IMG/VR virus record: IMGVR_UViG_3300042305_000920
Coordinates: 1-24,074 of that record
From: a virus
Direction: 5' to 3' (one strand)
DNA: 24,074 nt
Shown here: in pieces, positions 8,172 to 16,920 of the stretch
Layout: each line of letters begins with the position of its first letter
Position numbering within the stretch: position 1 is the stretch's first letter
The notes under the pieces: generated by a model
What the model saw: only the letters and a program-made list of their open reading frames with translations
Told to the model about the DNA's origin: nothing
Databases searched by the model: none
Program-made: the position numbers and the translations under genes

Positions 8172-8933
8172 ATGTCATTAGCAAAATTTCGTAAAGTAGG
8201 AACTAAAACTGGTTCTGGTCGCTTTGTAGTTTCTGAGGGTATCGCCCCAGCAGCTTACTTGCTCCCATCACAGGGCCTTCCAACTTGGTACCTCGACAGT
8301 GAAGATGATCGTTTTGAAATCGTCATCACCAAGGGCACCATTCTTTCAGTAGTAGCTGACGCAAATGGTGATGCAAGAATTGTACCTGCAAACGGTAGTG
8401 GTTCGAGTGTTACCTGGGGCGACGCGATGCCAGCATCGTGGGATCCTTTGAATGGCGCAACACCAGCTTATTCGTCAGGTGCAACCGATTCTGTAACAGT
8501 TGCTGCTCTGTCGGTTCCAGTTGGCGTAGCACAGTATGACCTCTACCGTCCATTTGATAAGGGTACCTCACAGGGTGCAGGCTTTATCGCACGTGGTTAC
8601 GTAGAGTATCCAATGGTTTCATTGGTCAATGATGATGTAACGGTAGGTTCTTTAATTAGAGCTGACCATATGGGTCGCCCAGTGTCGTTAACAACGGCGT
8701 TGTGTGGTACAAATCCTTACCTCCAGGTTGGTAAGGTTATTGAGGTAGAGAAATTTGCTACCAACTTTGATGACGGTCTGCTTTCATACATGCAGTTGCC
8801 ATCAGATCCAGGTGCACTGAAGACAGTTTATGAGCTTACCCGCTCAGGATCGTTCTCAGGAAAACTGGGTATCCGTTCTAATCTGGATGTAAACAATGTT
8901 ATTGGTGCATTCCGCGTCAATTTAACACTTTAA
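8172..8933 (+). CDS. Probable capsid accessory/decoration protein, 253 aa
   Basis: The gene sits between the protease-scaffold and major capsid genes, where decoration or head-stabilising proteins are often encoded. It has a strong ribosome site (AAGGAGAATTAA). The product is beta-rich and Gly/Ser/Val-rich, without membrane or catalytic motifs. Segments such as 'FEIVITKGTILSVVADANGDARIVPANG' and 'VAQYDLYRPFDKGTSQGAGF' suggest a compact virion protein. Codon use shifts here toward CGT/CGC, GTC, ATC and CTC, matching the capsid gene rather than the AT-rich neighbours and suggesting high expression. No family was recognised; the capsid-associated role is inferred from context and codon use. Confidence 0.6.
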   Translation: MSLAKFRKVGTKTGSGRFVVSEGIAPAAYLLPSQGLPTWYLDSEDDRFEIVITKGTILSVVADANGDARIVPANGSGSSVTWGDAMPASWDPLNGATPAYSSGATDSVTVAALSVPVGVAQYDLYRPFDKGTSQGAGFIARGYVEYPMVSLVNDDVTVGSLIRADHMGRPVSLTTALCGTNPYLQVGKVIEVEKFATNFDDGLLSYMQLPSDPGALKTVYELTRSGSFSGKLGIRSNLDVNNVIGAFRVNLTL

Positions 8934-8966
8934 TTAAGAAAATAACACAGGAGGAATATTCCTAAG

Positions 8967-10022
8967 ATGAGCAAGACAATCCAAGAGCTCCTCTCGGGTC
9001 TCCCAGCATGGGAGACTGCACTAACCGAGGATGGACACGTAGATGAAAATAATAGAGTGACTATTAAAGAGGCTTTTTCGTCCCCAGACGCAGCAGCACT
9101 CTTTCCTAAAGTTATCTCTCGTACCCTAAAGGAAGCAGCAGAGCCACAGTTACTCGTTACTCCATTGCTTTCGACAGTGCGCCTAGGGAAAGGACGCTCC
9201 TTGGAGTTTCCAGCAGTTAATGCAATTCAGGCAGCAGAAATTCCTGAAGGACAAGAGTACCCAGAACAGGCACTCGCATTTGCTAAGCAGATTGAAGGCA
9301 AAGTCTCAAAGAAGGGCGTTAAGCTCTCCTTTACCGAGGAAGTCATCGCTGACTCCCTCTGGGACATTGTAGGTCTTCATGTTCGCGCAGCAGGTCGTGC
9401 AATGGCCCGTTTGAAGGAACAAATTGCCCTCAGTCGTTTCAAGGATGCAGCAAGCATTGTGTTCGACAATGAGAGTGGCTCATATGACGATACAACAGGT
9501 CGTGGGATTGACGGTGCGTTTAACAAAACCGTTACCTGGGATGATGTTATCGACATGGCAGCAGTTCTTATGGCAGAAAATCATATCCCAACAGACTTTA
9601 TCCTCCACCCATTAATGTGGTCGGTATTCTTGAAGGATGCGATTTTCCACACTGGTGGCTCAGCAGCAGCAGTTAACACGAGTTGGGGATACCGTCCAGA
9701 TTCAAAGGAAGGTGCTTTAAACAACACCGCTCCTATGGGTTTGAATGTTATCGTCTCACCTTTCGTTAGCTTCACTGCAAAGTCTGGCTCAACTCCAGCA
9801 ATGTCAGACCTTTTCTTGATCGACCGCAATGAAGTGGGAACACTTCTTGTGAAAGATGACATGAGCACGGATCAGTTCGATGATCCTTCGCGTGACATCC
9901 GTCAGATGAAGATGAAAGAACGTTATGACATCGTAATGCTTGGTGACGGTGAAGGTATCACTGTTGCTAAGAACGTTAGACTTGCTCGTAATTACGAGGT
10001 TCAAGTTACAAACGAGATGTAA
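8967..10022 (+). CDS. Major capsid protein (HK97 fold), 351 aa
   Basis: The length, position after the protease-scaffold and decoration-like genes, and internal sequence fit an HK97-fold major capsid protein. An N-terminal arm rich in charged helices is followed by 'FPKVISRTLKEAAEPQLLVTPLLSTVRL', then the strand-rich 'AAEIPEGQEYPEQALAF' (E-loop-like) and 'KVSKKGVKLSFTEEVI', which is typical of capsid families. The spine-helix segment is 'HVRAAGRAMARLKEQIA'. The C-terminal part has 'PTDFILHPLMWSVFLKD' and 'FLIDRNEVGTLLVKDD'. AGGAGG lies 12 nt before the ATG, slightly far. Arg is mostly CGT/CGC and codons are the most GC-rich of the window, as expected for the most abundant protein. A strong terminator follows. 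Confidence 0.88.
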   Translation: MSKTIQELLSGLPAWETALTEDGHVDENNRVTIKEAFSSPDAAALFPKVISRTLKEAAEPQLLVTPLLSTVRLGKGRSLEFPAVNAIQAAEIPEGQEYPEQALAFAKQIEGKVSKKGVKLSFTEEVIADSLWDIVGLHVRAAGRAMARLKEQIALSRFKDAASIVFDNESGSYDDTTGRGIDGAFNKTVTWDDVIDMAAVLMAENHIPTDFILHPLMWSVFLKDAIFHTGGSAAAVNTSWGYRPDSKEGALNNTAPMGLNVIVSPFVSFTAKSGSTPAMSDLFLIDRNEVGTLLVKDDMSTDQFDDPSRDIRQMKMKERYDIVMLGDGEGITVAKNVRLARNYEVQVTNEM

Positions 10023-10065
10023 TAATAAAAACCTTAGGGTAGTTATAGTTACGGTTACCTTAGTG

Positions 10066-10100
10066 ACAAGGGGCGGCGAAAGCCGTCCCTTGTTGCTTTT
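10066..10100 (+). terminator. Intrinsic terminator after major capsid gene
   Basis: A 12-bp stem (10066-10077 with 10082-10093; one G-T pair) is closed by a GAAA tetraloop and followed by TGCTTTTCT. It starts 43 nt after the capsid stop. A direct repeat of ACCTTAG (10031 and 10057) precedes it. It would end or attenuate the head operon. Confidence 0.92.
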
Positions 10101-10149
10101 CTCGGAAAAGTTTGTTACTAATTAGTTAGTTTTTTGTAAGGAGAATATT

Positions 10150-10935
10150 TTGTCACTTCCTTTAATAGATAGCATTGTTGCCATTGACCTTAACATGGTG
10201 GTAATTAAATTCGGAAAAACAATTAAAATTAGTAGTTTAAAAAATGAAAACTTTATTGTTCAAACAAATGCCGCAACACCATCTGCTGTTAGCAATCCAT
10301 TTGCACCTATCCAAACTTTAGTTGACTATAATCAAATATCAAGAACGTTAAGACTCTATTGGGACGAGCAAGTTGATCTTGCTTCTGACCAACAATATTT
10401 AATTAGATTAGTTAATTTTTTAGATGCAGTAAACGAGTCGATAGATGAAGAACAGGTGCTATTTACCTGGAAGGGTAACGACGCAACCCCATCTTCGTTT
10501 TCTTCCGTAAGAGCTCCAGATGTTGGAGAAATCCTAGTCGAAGACAAGTCTGTAAGAACAGACGCTTATACAAGTATCCAGATCCTTGCCAAAAACCCAG
10601 AATTCTTTATCTCAGAAGTATACCCAGTAAATGGTGATTTTTACTTAGGTAATGATTTTAATATGGGAAGAGCAGTCATAGTATTTAATGCAAGGCCGGC
10701 GTCAAATTACTTAAGTAATACGTACTTTAAATGCCAAAGAAAAAAGATACAAAGAACACCATCAAGATGGGAAAATATATCTACAGTAATCCAATTGCAT
10801 TCTTGGAAACCAGAAGTCTTTATTGACTTCCCATCTTTATTGGACGCAACCCCAGCATATTATACTGAAGATAAAGAATATTTTGAAAGTGGATATAAAT
10901 ACAGAATTGTAGTATCTAAAGATATTGGTGTTTAA
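10150..10935 (+). CDS. Hypothetical virion protein with Ig-like N-terminus, 261 aa
   Basis: The start is TTG at 10150 with an AAGGAGA ribosome site 6 nt upstream; no in-frame ATG fits better. Residues ~60-110 ('LVDYNQISRTLRLYWDEQVDLASDQQYLIRLVNFLDAVNES') resemble a bacterial Ig-like (Big-type) strand pattern. The C-terminal half is Tyr/Phe/Asn-rich beta sequence. There are no membrane segments or catalytic motifs. It is the first gene downstream of the capsid terminator and 2 nt before the next gene, so it likely heads a new unit or depends on read-through. I infer a head-completion, neck or capsid fibre role, without family support. Confidence 0.6.
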   Translation: MSLPLIDSIVAIDLNMVVIKFGKTIKISSLKNENFIVQTNAATPSAVSNPFAPIQTLVDYNQISRTLRLYWDEQVDLASDQQYLIRLVNFLDAVNESIDEEQVLFTWKGNDATPSSFSSVRAPDVGEILVEDKSVRTDAYTSIQILAKNPEFFISEVYPVNGDFYLGNDFNMGRAVIVFNARPASNYLSNTYFKCQRKKIQRTPSRWENISTVIQLHSWKPEVFIDFPSLLDATPAYYTEDKEYFESGYKYRIVVSKDIGV

Positions 10936-10937
10936 AA

Positions 10938-11348
10938 ATGGCTAATTTAGTTTATGGCAAAGCTAAAACTGGTCTTTTAACAGGATTAATAAACACTTCT
11001 GCTTCTCAATATGCGGTATTGCTAGTCGATAAAAGACTTTATTCAATCAATGCAGTAAATGATGAATTTGTTTCAAACATTCCAGCATTAGCTATAAAAA
11101 AAAGAACTGGAAATATCAGCGGGATAACAGTCAGTAATGGTGTGTTAGACGCAAGTGATTTAATAGTTCTCCACGATGGCTCCTACTTTGACGCAATTAT
11201 CTGTTATCAAGTAGGTAGCACAGATGCTAATTCGAGATTGTTTTTTTACATAGATTCTTCAACAGGTCTACCATACGAAGGTAGTAATTCTAGTTCTTCA
11301 ATTACTATTGTGTGGAGTAACACAGTTAGTAAAATATTATCATTATAG
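10938..11348 (+). CDS. Hypothetical virion protein, 136 aa
   Basis: The start is 2 nt after the previous stop (TAAAAATGG), so the genes are probably coupled. The sequence opens 'MANLVYGKAKTGLLTGLINTSASQYAVLLVDKRLYSINAVNDEF' and looks like a small beta-rich particle protein. Phage proteins with 'GL.nl.sd.ikv.lvd...Y' patterns often occur near capsid genes as head-fibre or minor virion components. I do not recognise a named family, and no enzyme or DNA-binding motif is visible. The following gene starts 7 nt downstream. Confidence 0.6.
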   Translation: MANLVYGKAKTGLLTGLINTSASQYAVLLVDKRLYSINAVNDEFVSNIPALAIKKRTGNISGITVSNGVLDASDLIVLHDGSYFDAIICYQVGSTDANSRLFFYIDSSTGLPYEGSNSSSSITIVWSNTVSKILSL

Positions 11349-11355
11349 GAAAAAT

Positions 11356-11694
11356 ATGGCCACTCAATACCCAGCTTCTTTAGATAACTTTGTTAATCCA
11401 AGCTCAACCGACAGGCTTGATTCCGTATCTGTTCCCCACCACAAACAGCATACAGACATTAACGACGCTGTAGAAGCCTTACAGACCGTTGTAGGGTTGA
11501 ATCCAGCAGGTTCACACCTAACTGTTAAAGACAGAATAATTGCAGCTGAAACAAATATTTCCGCTCAATCAGTTTTAAATGGTTTGACCGATGTTACTAT
11601 AAATACAGCTGCTAGTGGACAAATTTTACGTTACAACGGATCTCAATGGGTCAATTACGCAGAATCAGATCTTGTTGATGGAGGAAATTTTTAA
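11356..11694 (+). CDS. Short fibre-module protein, 112 aa
   Basis: I take ATG 11356 (after TAGGAAAAAT) rather than the in-frame upstream ATG at 11308, which lies inside the previous gene and lacks a ribosome site. The N-terminal half has 'SLDNFVNPSSTDRLDSVSVPHHKQHTDINDAVEALQTVVGLNP', a widespread phage motif preceding fibre repeats. The C-terminal part is one copy of the DVTI...QxLxYNGSxWVN module found repeatedly in the 13131 and 19126 genes. It is probably an adaptor subunit for the longer fibres. A GGAGG near its end serves the next gene, which starts immediately after its stop. Confidence 0.68.
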   Translation: MATQYPASLDNFVNPSSTDRLDSVSVPHHKQHTDINDAVEALQTVVGLNPAGSHLTVKDRIIAAETNISAQSVLNGLTDVTINTAASGQILRYNGSQWVNYAESDLVDGGNF

Positions 11695-13110
11695 ATGTCT
11701 AATATTTTAAGAATTAAAAGAAGAGTCGCTAGCGGTTTACCAGGTGCACCAAGCTCCTTAAAGAACGCAGAATTAGCATTTAACGAAGCTGACAATACCC
11801 TTTACTATGGTTTTGGCGATGATGGCAATGGTAATGCAAATAACATTCCAGCTATCGGCGGTATTGGTGCATTTGTATCACTTACCACTTCTCAAACGCT
11901 AACTGGAAATAAAACTTTTTCTGGAACTGTTGTTGTTCCAACGCCAACGGCAAACGCTCATGCTACAACAAAACTTTATGTTGATCAACAGGTATCTAAT
12001 GTTAGTAACATTGTTGCAAACGTTGCTACGGCATTTACAGTTTCGGGCGACTCTGGATCAAACCAAACAATTACTTCAGGCACTGATACACTAACAATTT
12101 CTGGTGGTACTGGCTTAAGTTCTGTTGCAGGTGCGACTGATACAATCACGATAAACCTTGACAACACCACAGTAACTGGTGGCTCATACGGTGGCGCAGG
12201 AACTGTTGCGACATTCACTGTTGATGCCCAGGGTCGTTTGACAGCAGCTGGTAATTCGGCAATTGCAATTACCGGATCACAAATTAGCGACTTGTCAACC
12301 GCAGCAGTAACCTCACTCACTGGTACCGCAAATGAGGTTACAGTATCTGCAGCAAGTGGAGCAATTACGATTGGCTTACCAGACGATGTAACGATTGGCA
12401 ATAACTTAACCGTAACTGGTGATTTAATTGTGAATGGAAATACAACAACTTTAAATACAGCAACTCTTGTTGTTGAAGATAAAAACATTGTTCTAGCTAA
12501 CGCAGCATCGCCTACAGATATAACAGCTGATGGAGCTGGTATAACAATACTTGGTTCAACAAACAAAACTTTTAATTGGGTTGACGCAACAGATGCTTGG
12601 ACATCGTCTGAACATTTAGATCTAGCTGCTGGAAAAGTTCTAAAAATAGGAACATCTGAAGTATTATCAAATACTACTCTAGCTTCAAGTGTTGTTAACT
12701 CAAGCTTAACTTCAGTAGGCAATGTTACCTCAGGAACCTGGAGTGCAGGGACAATAGCTATCACTTATGGTGGCACTGGTGCAACAACTGCGTCTGGTGC
12801 TAGAACCAATTTAGGTTTAGCTATAGGAACTGATGTTCAAGCCTATGATGCAGAACTTGCAGCAATAGCCGGCCTTACATCAGCAGCTGACAAGCTCCCG
12901 TATTTTACAGGAGCAAATACTGCAGACTTGGCTACGTTCACCACATTTGGTAGAAGCCTTGTAGATGACGCTGATGCAGCAACAGCAAGAACAACTATTG
13001 GTGTTGGAACTATTGCAACACAAAATTCAAACAACGTTACAATTACAGGTGGATCTATTTCTAACTTGACGACATTTGATGGTATCACATTTGATGGTGG
13101 AACCTTCTAA
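11695..13110 (+). CDS. Repetitive tail-fibre protein, 471 aa
   Basis: The N-terminus 'ILRIKRRVASGLPGAPSSLKNAELAFNEADNTLYYGFGDDGNG' is a standard phage fibre opening, followed by 'FVSLTTSQTLTGNKTFSG' and 'PTANAHATTKLYVDQQV'. The middle carries a module of about 150 residues (TITSGTDTLTISGGTGLSS ... FTVDAQGRLTAAGNS ... LTGTANEVTVS ... VEDKNIVLAN) shared with the 19126 gene. A following part (GITILGSTNKTFNWVDATDAW...SSEHLDLAAGKVLKIG) is shared with the 13131 gene. The C-terminus contains 'LVDDADAATARTTIGVG', another common fibre motif. It is very Ser/Thr/Ala/Gly-rich, as expected for a trimeric beta-helical shaft. It likely acts in host recognition. Confidence 0.8.
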   Translation: MSNILRIKRRVASGLPGAPSSLKNAELAFNEADNTLYYGFGDDGNGNANNIPAIGGIGAFVSLTTSQTLTGNKTFSGTVVVPTPTANAHATTKLYVDQQVSNVSNIVANVATAFTVSGDSGSNQTITSGTDTLTISGGTGLSSVAGATDTITINLDNTTVTGGSYGGAGTVATFTVDAQGRLTAAGNSAIAITGSQISDLSTAAVTSLTGTANEVTVSAASGAITIGLPDDVTIGNNLTVTGDLIVNGNTTTLNTATLVVEDKNIVLANAASPTDITADGAGITILGSTNKTFNWVDATDAWTSSEHLDLAAGKVLKIGTSEVLSNTTLASSVVNSSLTSVGNVTSGTWSAGTIAITYGGTGATTASGARTNLGLAIGTDVQAYDAELAAIAGLTSAADKLPYFTGANTADLATFTTFGRSLVDDADAATARTTIGVGTIATQNSNNVTITGGSISNLTTFDGITFDGGTF

Positions 13111-13130
13111 GTAAAAAGAAAGGTTTTATA

Positions 13131-16100
13131 GTGGCAACACCTAGCATTACCCAAGGGCAAATAGCACTTGATCCTATCAATAGAATATTTTATTATCTAG
13201 ACAGTAACGGAACTTTAGTTAACTCGTCATTAAATTTATTGCAAGAATCAAATACTTCTATTACAACAGAAGAAAACTTAACAGTAAATAACATAACTGT
13301 TCTTGGCAACACGACTGTTATTGATTCTACTGTAACGACAATTAAAGACCCTATCATTACACTTGGTGGAAAAACTGCACCAACAGTTGATGACAATAAA
13401 GATCGTGGTATTGAGTTCCGTTGGTATGACGGTTCACTTGCTACTCCAGCTGCAAAAGTTGGATTTTTTGGTTTTGATGATTCATCTGGAAAATTTACTT
13501 TTATACCAGATGCTACAAACACATCAGAAGTATTTTCTGGAACAATTGGAGAACTTGCCGCAAAGATAGATTGGGACAATCTTCTTAATAAGCCAACATT
13601 TGTCAATAGCATTACTGGCACACCAAATGAAATAGATGTAACTGCAACGACTGGCAATATTGTCATAAGCCTACCTGCAACGGGTGCTATGAACATTACT
13701 GGCACAGCAGCTGGATGGACAACTCCTAGAAAAATAACTTTAGGTGGAGATCTAGAAGGAAACGTTTTAATTGATGGCGGAGCAAACGTAACACTAGATG
13801 CATATGTTGTTGCAAATGCAGTAGCACTTGGTACAGACACAACGGGTAACTACGTTGCATCTTTAATCGCCGGAACTGGCATAACGCTCACAAACAATTC
13901 TGGTGAACAGGCTCAACCAACCGTTGCAGTTACCACAAACACCTATGATGCTTACGGTGCTGCATCAGCTGCAGAATCAAATGCTGCAACTGATGCATCT
14001 ACAAAAGCTGCAACAGCTTACAATAATGCAACAATATACACAAACAACCAATTAGCTTCATTTGGCGTAGACAATTTATCAGATGTTACAATTAATACAT
14101 CATTAGCCAATAGCTATCTTAAGTATAACGGCTCTGCTTGGATTAATGATCAAGTTGATCTTGGGACAGACACAACTGGCAACTACGTTCAGTCTCTGGT
14201 TGCTGGAACTGGAATTTTAGTAACTAATAACTCTGGAGAAGGAACAACTCCAACAATTGCAGCTAATATTACTTTAGATAATTTAACTGATGTTAATGTA
14301 CCTCTTGTTGGAGATGGACAACTTTTAGCTTTTGATGGCAATTCAAATACGTGGGTTGCTAAATCAGCGCTTGATTTAACTATACCAGCTGGCGTACAAT
14401 ACACTACAATAATCGGAGATGGTTCAAGTACTGAATTTTTGATTACCCATGGTCTTACCACAGTTGCTCCATTTGTGGTTGTAATGAAGAAAAACGCAAG
14501 TGAAAAATTTGAAGTGGTAAACGCACTTTGGGAAGTTTTTAGTAATACTCAAGTCAAAGTTTATTTTGAAACACCTCCTGCATCCGGAGATGCAAAAGTA
14601 TTAGTATTTGGAAATGTTTCTACAGCTTCAATAGTTATATCCACCCTTGATCAATTACCAGACGTCATAACAAGTGGTGCTTCAGCTGGAGATGTCCTTT
14701 ATAGAGATGGATCTTACTGGGTTGCACACGCCATGCACTTGAATGACTTGGCAGATGTACAAGGCACAAACTCAGCAACTAATGGTCAATTCTTAAAATA
14801 TAATGGATCAGCTTGGATCAACGCAAATATAACTGAAGTTAATAATATTAATGATGTCTCAGATGTGACAATTACTTCTGCGGCTAATGGTCAATTCCTT
14901 CAGTATAATGGTTCCGCTTGGGTCAACAGCACTCTGCCAACTAATGAACCAACTGGTCACGAAAATAAAGATAATAGCCAAATATCTTTTAATAATAATA
15001 ACCGCAGGTTCTACATACAGCCAGGTGGCGTAAACTCGGCCGCAAGCCATGTTGTCTGGTGTGCAGGTAAGAAGTTCGTCAAATCTGCAAATGAATATGT
15101 AGAAATACCAAACACTACTGGAATATATTATATTTATTATAATTCAAGTGGAACTTTGAGCTACAAGACTTCTTTCTTTGACCTAGAAAATGAAGCTCCA
15201 ATTTCTTATATATATTGGAACTCCACAGTTGCAGAAGCAGTATTTTTTGCGGACGAACGCCATGGAATTACCATGGATTGGGCAACTCATGAGTATTTAC
15301 ATCGTACTCGTGGTGCAGCAATAGCCTCTGGTTTCGGTGCATCTGGTTATATTTTAGGTGGAAACGGAACAAGCAACACACATGCTCAAATGAGTTTGGT
15401 TGGTGGAACTTTTTATGATGAAGATTTGCAAGTTGATATTGTACATTCAGCAACTCCAACATCTGATACTTGGGAACAGAGATTAGAAAATGGCGCGTAC
15501 ATACCAGTCTATTACCATTCTGGTTCCAATGGCGGTTGGATAAAAGACACCGCAACACAATTCCCATTGAAGTACAACGCAAGAGCCAAGTATAACCAAT
15601 ATACTGGTGGCTCTTGGACTACTACAGACATTGACAATAATCGATGGGGCGTTTCCTGGATAGTGGCTACCAATAACCTAAATGAACCAGTACTTGCAAT
15701 TCTTGGACAAAATAGCTATAGCTCCACAAATAATGCAGAAGACGCAACATGGGAAGATCTTAATTTAGATGGCTTTCCAATATTTGAGTTTAGACCACTT
15801 TATAAGATAATTTACTACACATCAAATACTTATACGAATACTCCAAAAACATCATTTACAAGTATTTGGGATCTTAGAAGAATAATATCTTCTGGTAGCG
15901 CTATACCAACTACTCCAGTTTCTGATCACGGATCTATGAGCGGCCTTGCAGACGACGACCATATAAATTACTTGAATGTCACAAGGCACGATGCATTAGA
16001 TCATACTACGGCATTAGGATCAGCTTCTATAACTGATTTAGGCGATGTTGCAATAACTGGCGCAACACCAGATCAATTCTTAAAGTGGGATGGATCTAAT

Positions 16101-16916
16101 TGGATTAATGCGGACATACCACAGATTAATACTCTTGATGATGTTGGCGATGTATCCGCAACTGGAGCATCTGCTAACAGCGTTTTGGTATACAACGGAT
16201 CAGCTTGGGTAAGTACAATCGATCCTGTAATTGGTGGAAACTTAACTGCAAATGGAAACTTAACAGTAAGTGGCAATTTAATAGTTGAAGGAAACACTGT
16301 AACTTTAAATACCGAAACTTTAACGGTTGAAGATAAAAATATCGTAATGGGTTCAGTGACAACGAATGCCGCTGCAGACGGTGGCGGAATAACTTTAATT
16401 GGTTCCACTAACAAATCAATTAGCTGGACGAACTCAACTTCATCTTGGACTTCATCAGAAAATATAGATTTGGCTTCTGGTAAAGTTATTAAAATAAATG
16501 GAACTGAAGTACTTTCTGTAACCAATTACACTGGACAAGCCGCAACAGTTGCTGCCAACTCAGTCAGCCCTAGCATCCTGCAAGAAGGTCCTGCAAGAGC
16601 TGGATTTAGATCACAGATAAATGCACAAACAGTTACTCCTTATACTTTAGTGGCTACAGACCTAGGCAAACTTATAACAATGAATGCCTCAACTGGAATG
16701 ACACTCACAATACCGGCAAATAGCTCTGTGCCATTTACTATAGGTGACAGAGTTGATGTTGTCCAAATTGGAACAGGAGCTCTTGAAATTGCAGGAGCAG
16801 ATGGCGTAACTGTCAATGCAACTCCAGGACTTAAACTACGTACACAGTGGTCATCTGCTACAATGGTAAAGATCAATACAGATCAATGGATTGTATTGGG
16901 TGACTTAAAGGCTTAA
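13131..16916 (+). CDS. Giant tail-fibre protein, 1261 aa
   Basis: It starts with GTG after an AAAGG ribosome site. A fibre-type N-terminus (ITQGQIALDPINRIFYYLDSNG) is followed by several 'DVxI..a..gQ.LkYNGSaWiN' repeats (near 14071, 14738, 14842, 16024 and 16129). One copy of the 'TTIIGDGSSTEFLITHGL' module lies near 14400. A unique globular region at about 14940-15890 is aromatic-rich and may be the receptor-binding or enzymatic head. A second shaft module (LTVSGNLIVEGNTVTLNTETLTVEDKNIVMG...) resembles that of the 11695 gene. The C-terminal ~105 residues ('SLVATDLGKLITMNAST'-type) form a small beta domain widespread in phage fibres. No in-frame CGG was found. It is the largest gene here, and host binding is inferred. 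Confidence 0.82.
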   Translation: MATPSITQGQIALDPINRIFYYLDSNGTLVNSSLNLLQESNTSITTEENLTVNNITVLGNTTVIDSTVTTIKDPIITLGGKTAPTVDDNKDRGIEFRWYDGSLATPAAKVGFFGFDDSSGKFTFIPDATNTSEVFSGTIGELAAKIDWDNLLNKPTFVNSITGTPNEIDVTATTGNIVISLPATGAMNITGTAAGWTTPRKITLGGDLEGNVLIDGGANVTLDAYVVANAVALGTDTTGNYVASLIAGTGITLTNNSGEQAQPTVAVTTNTYDAYGAASAAESNAATDASTKAATAYNNATIYTNNQLASFGVDNLSDVTINTSLANSYLKYNGSAWINDQVDLGTDTTGNYVQSLVAGTGILVTNNSGEGTTPTIAANITLDNLTDVNVPLVGDGQLLAFDGNSNTWVAKSALDLTIPAGVQYTTIIGDGSSTEFLITHGLTTVAPFVVVMKKNASEKFEVVNALWEVFSNTQVKVYFETPPASGDAKVLVFGNVSTASIVISTLDQLPDVITSGASAGDVLYRDGSYWVAHAMHLNDLADVQGTNSATNGQFLKYNGSAWINANITEVNNINDVSDVTITSAANGQFLQYNGSAWVNSTLPTNEPTGHENKDNSQISFNNNNRRFYIQPGGVNSAASHVVWCAGKKFVKSANEYVEIPNTTGIYYIYYNSSGTLSYKTSFFDLENEAPISYIYWNSTVAEAVFFADERHGITMDWATHEYLHRTRGAAIASGFGASGYILGGNGTSNTHAQMSLVGGTFYDEDLQVDIVHSATPTSDTWEQRLENGAYIPVYYHSGSNGGWIKDTATQFPLKYNARAKYNQYTGGSWTTTDIDNNRWGVSWIVATNNLNEPVLAILGQNSYSSTNNAEDATWEDLNLDGFPIFEFRPLYKIIYYTSNTYTNTPKTSFTSIWDLRRIISSGSAIPTTPVSDHGSMSGLADDDHINYLNVTRHDALDHTTALGSASITDLGDVAITGATPDQFLKWDGSNWINADIPQINTLDDVGDVSATGASANSVLVYNGSAWVSTIDPVIGGNLTANGNLTVSGNLIVEGNTVTLNTETLTVEDKNIVMGSVTTNAAADGGGITLIGSTNKSISWTNSTSSWTSSENIDLASGKVIKINGTEVLSVTNYTGQAATVAANSVSPSILQEGPARAGFRSQINAQTVTPYTLVATDLGKLITMNASTGMTLTIPANSSVPFTIGDRVDVVQIGTGALEIAGADGVTVNATPGLKLRTQWSSATMVKINTDQWIVLGDLKA

Positions 16917-16920
16917 TTTT

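Noticed and set aside
9940-10125. ORF running from the capsid gene into the terminator
   Set aside because: It overlaps the capsid C-terminus in another frame and crosses a strong intrinsic terminator; no ribosome site.
11985-12764. Long antisense ORF (259 aa)
   Set aside because: It is the mirror of the Thr/Val/Ala-rich fibre gene; it lacks a ribosome site, has low-complexity composition, and all real genes are on the + strand.
13193-13840. Antisense ORF of 215 aa
   Set aside because: A shadow of the 13131 fibre gene with the same composition artefact as the other antisense frames.
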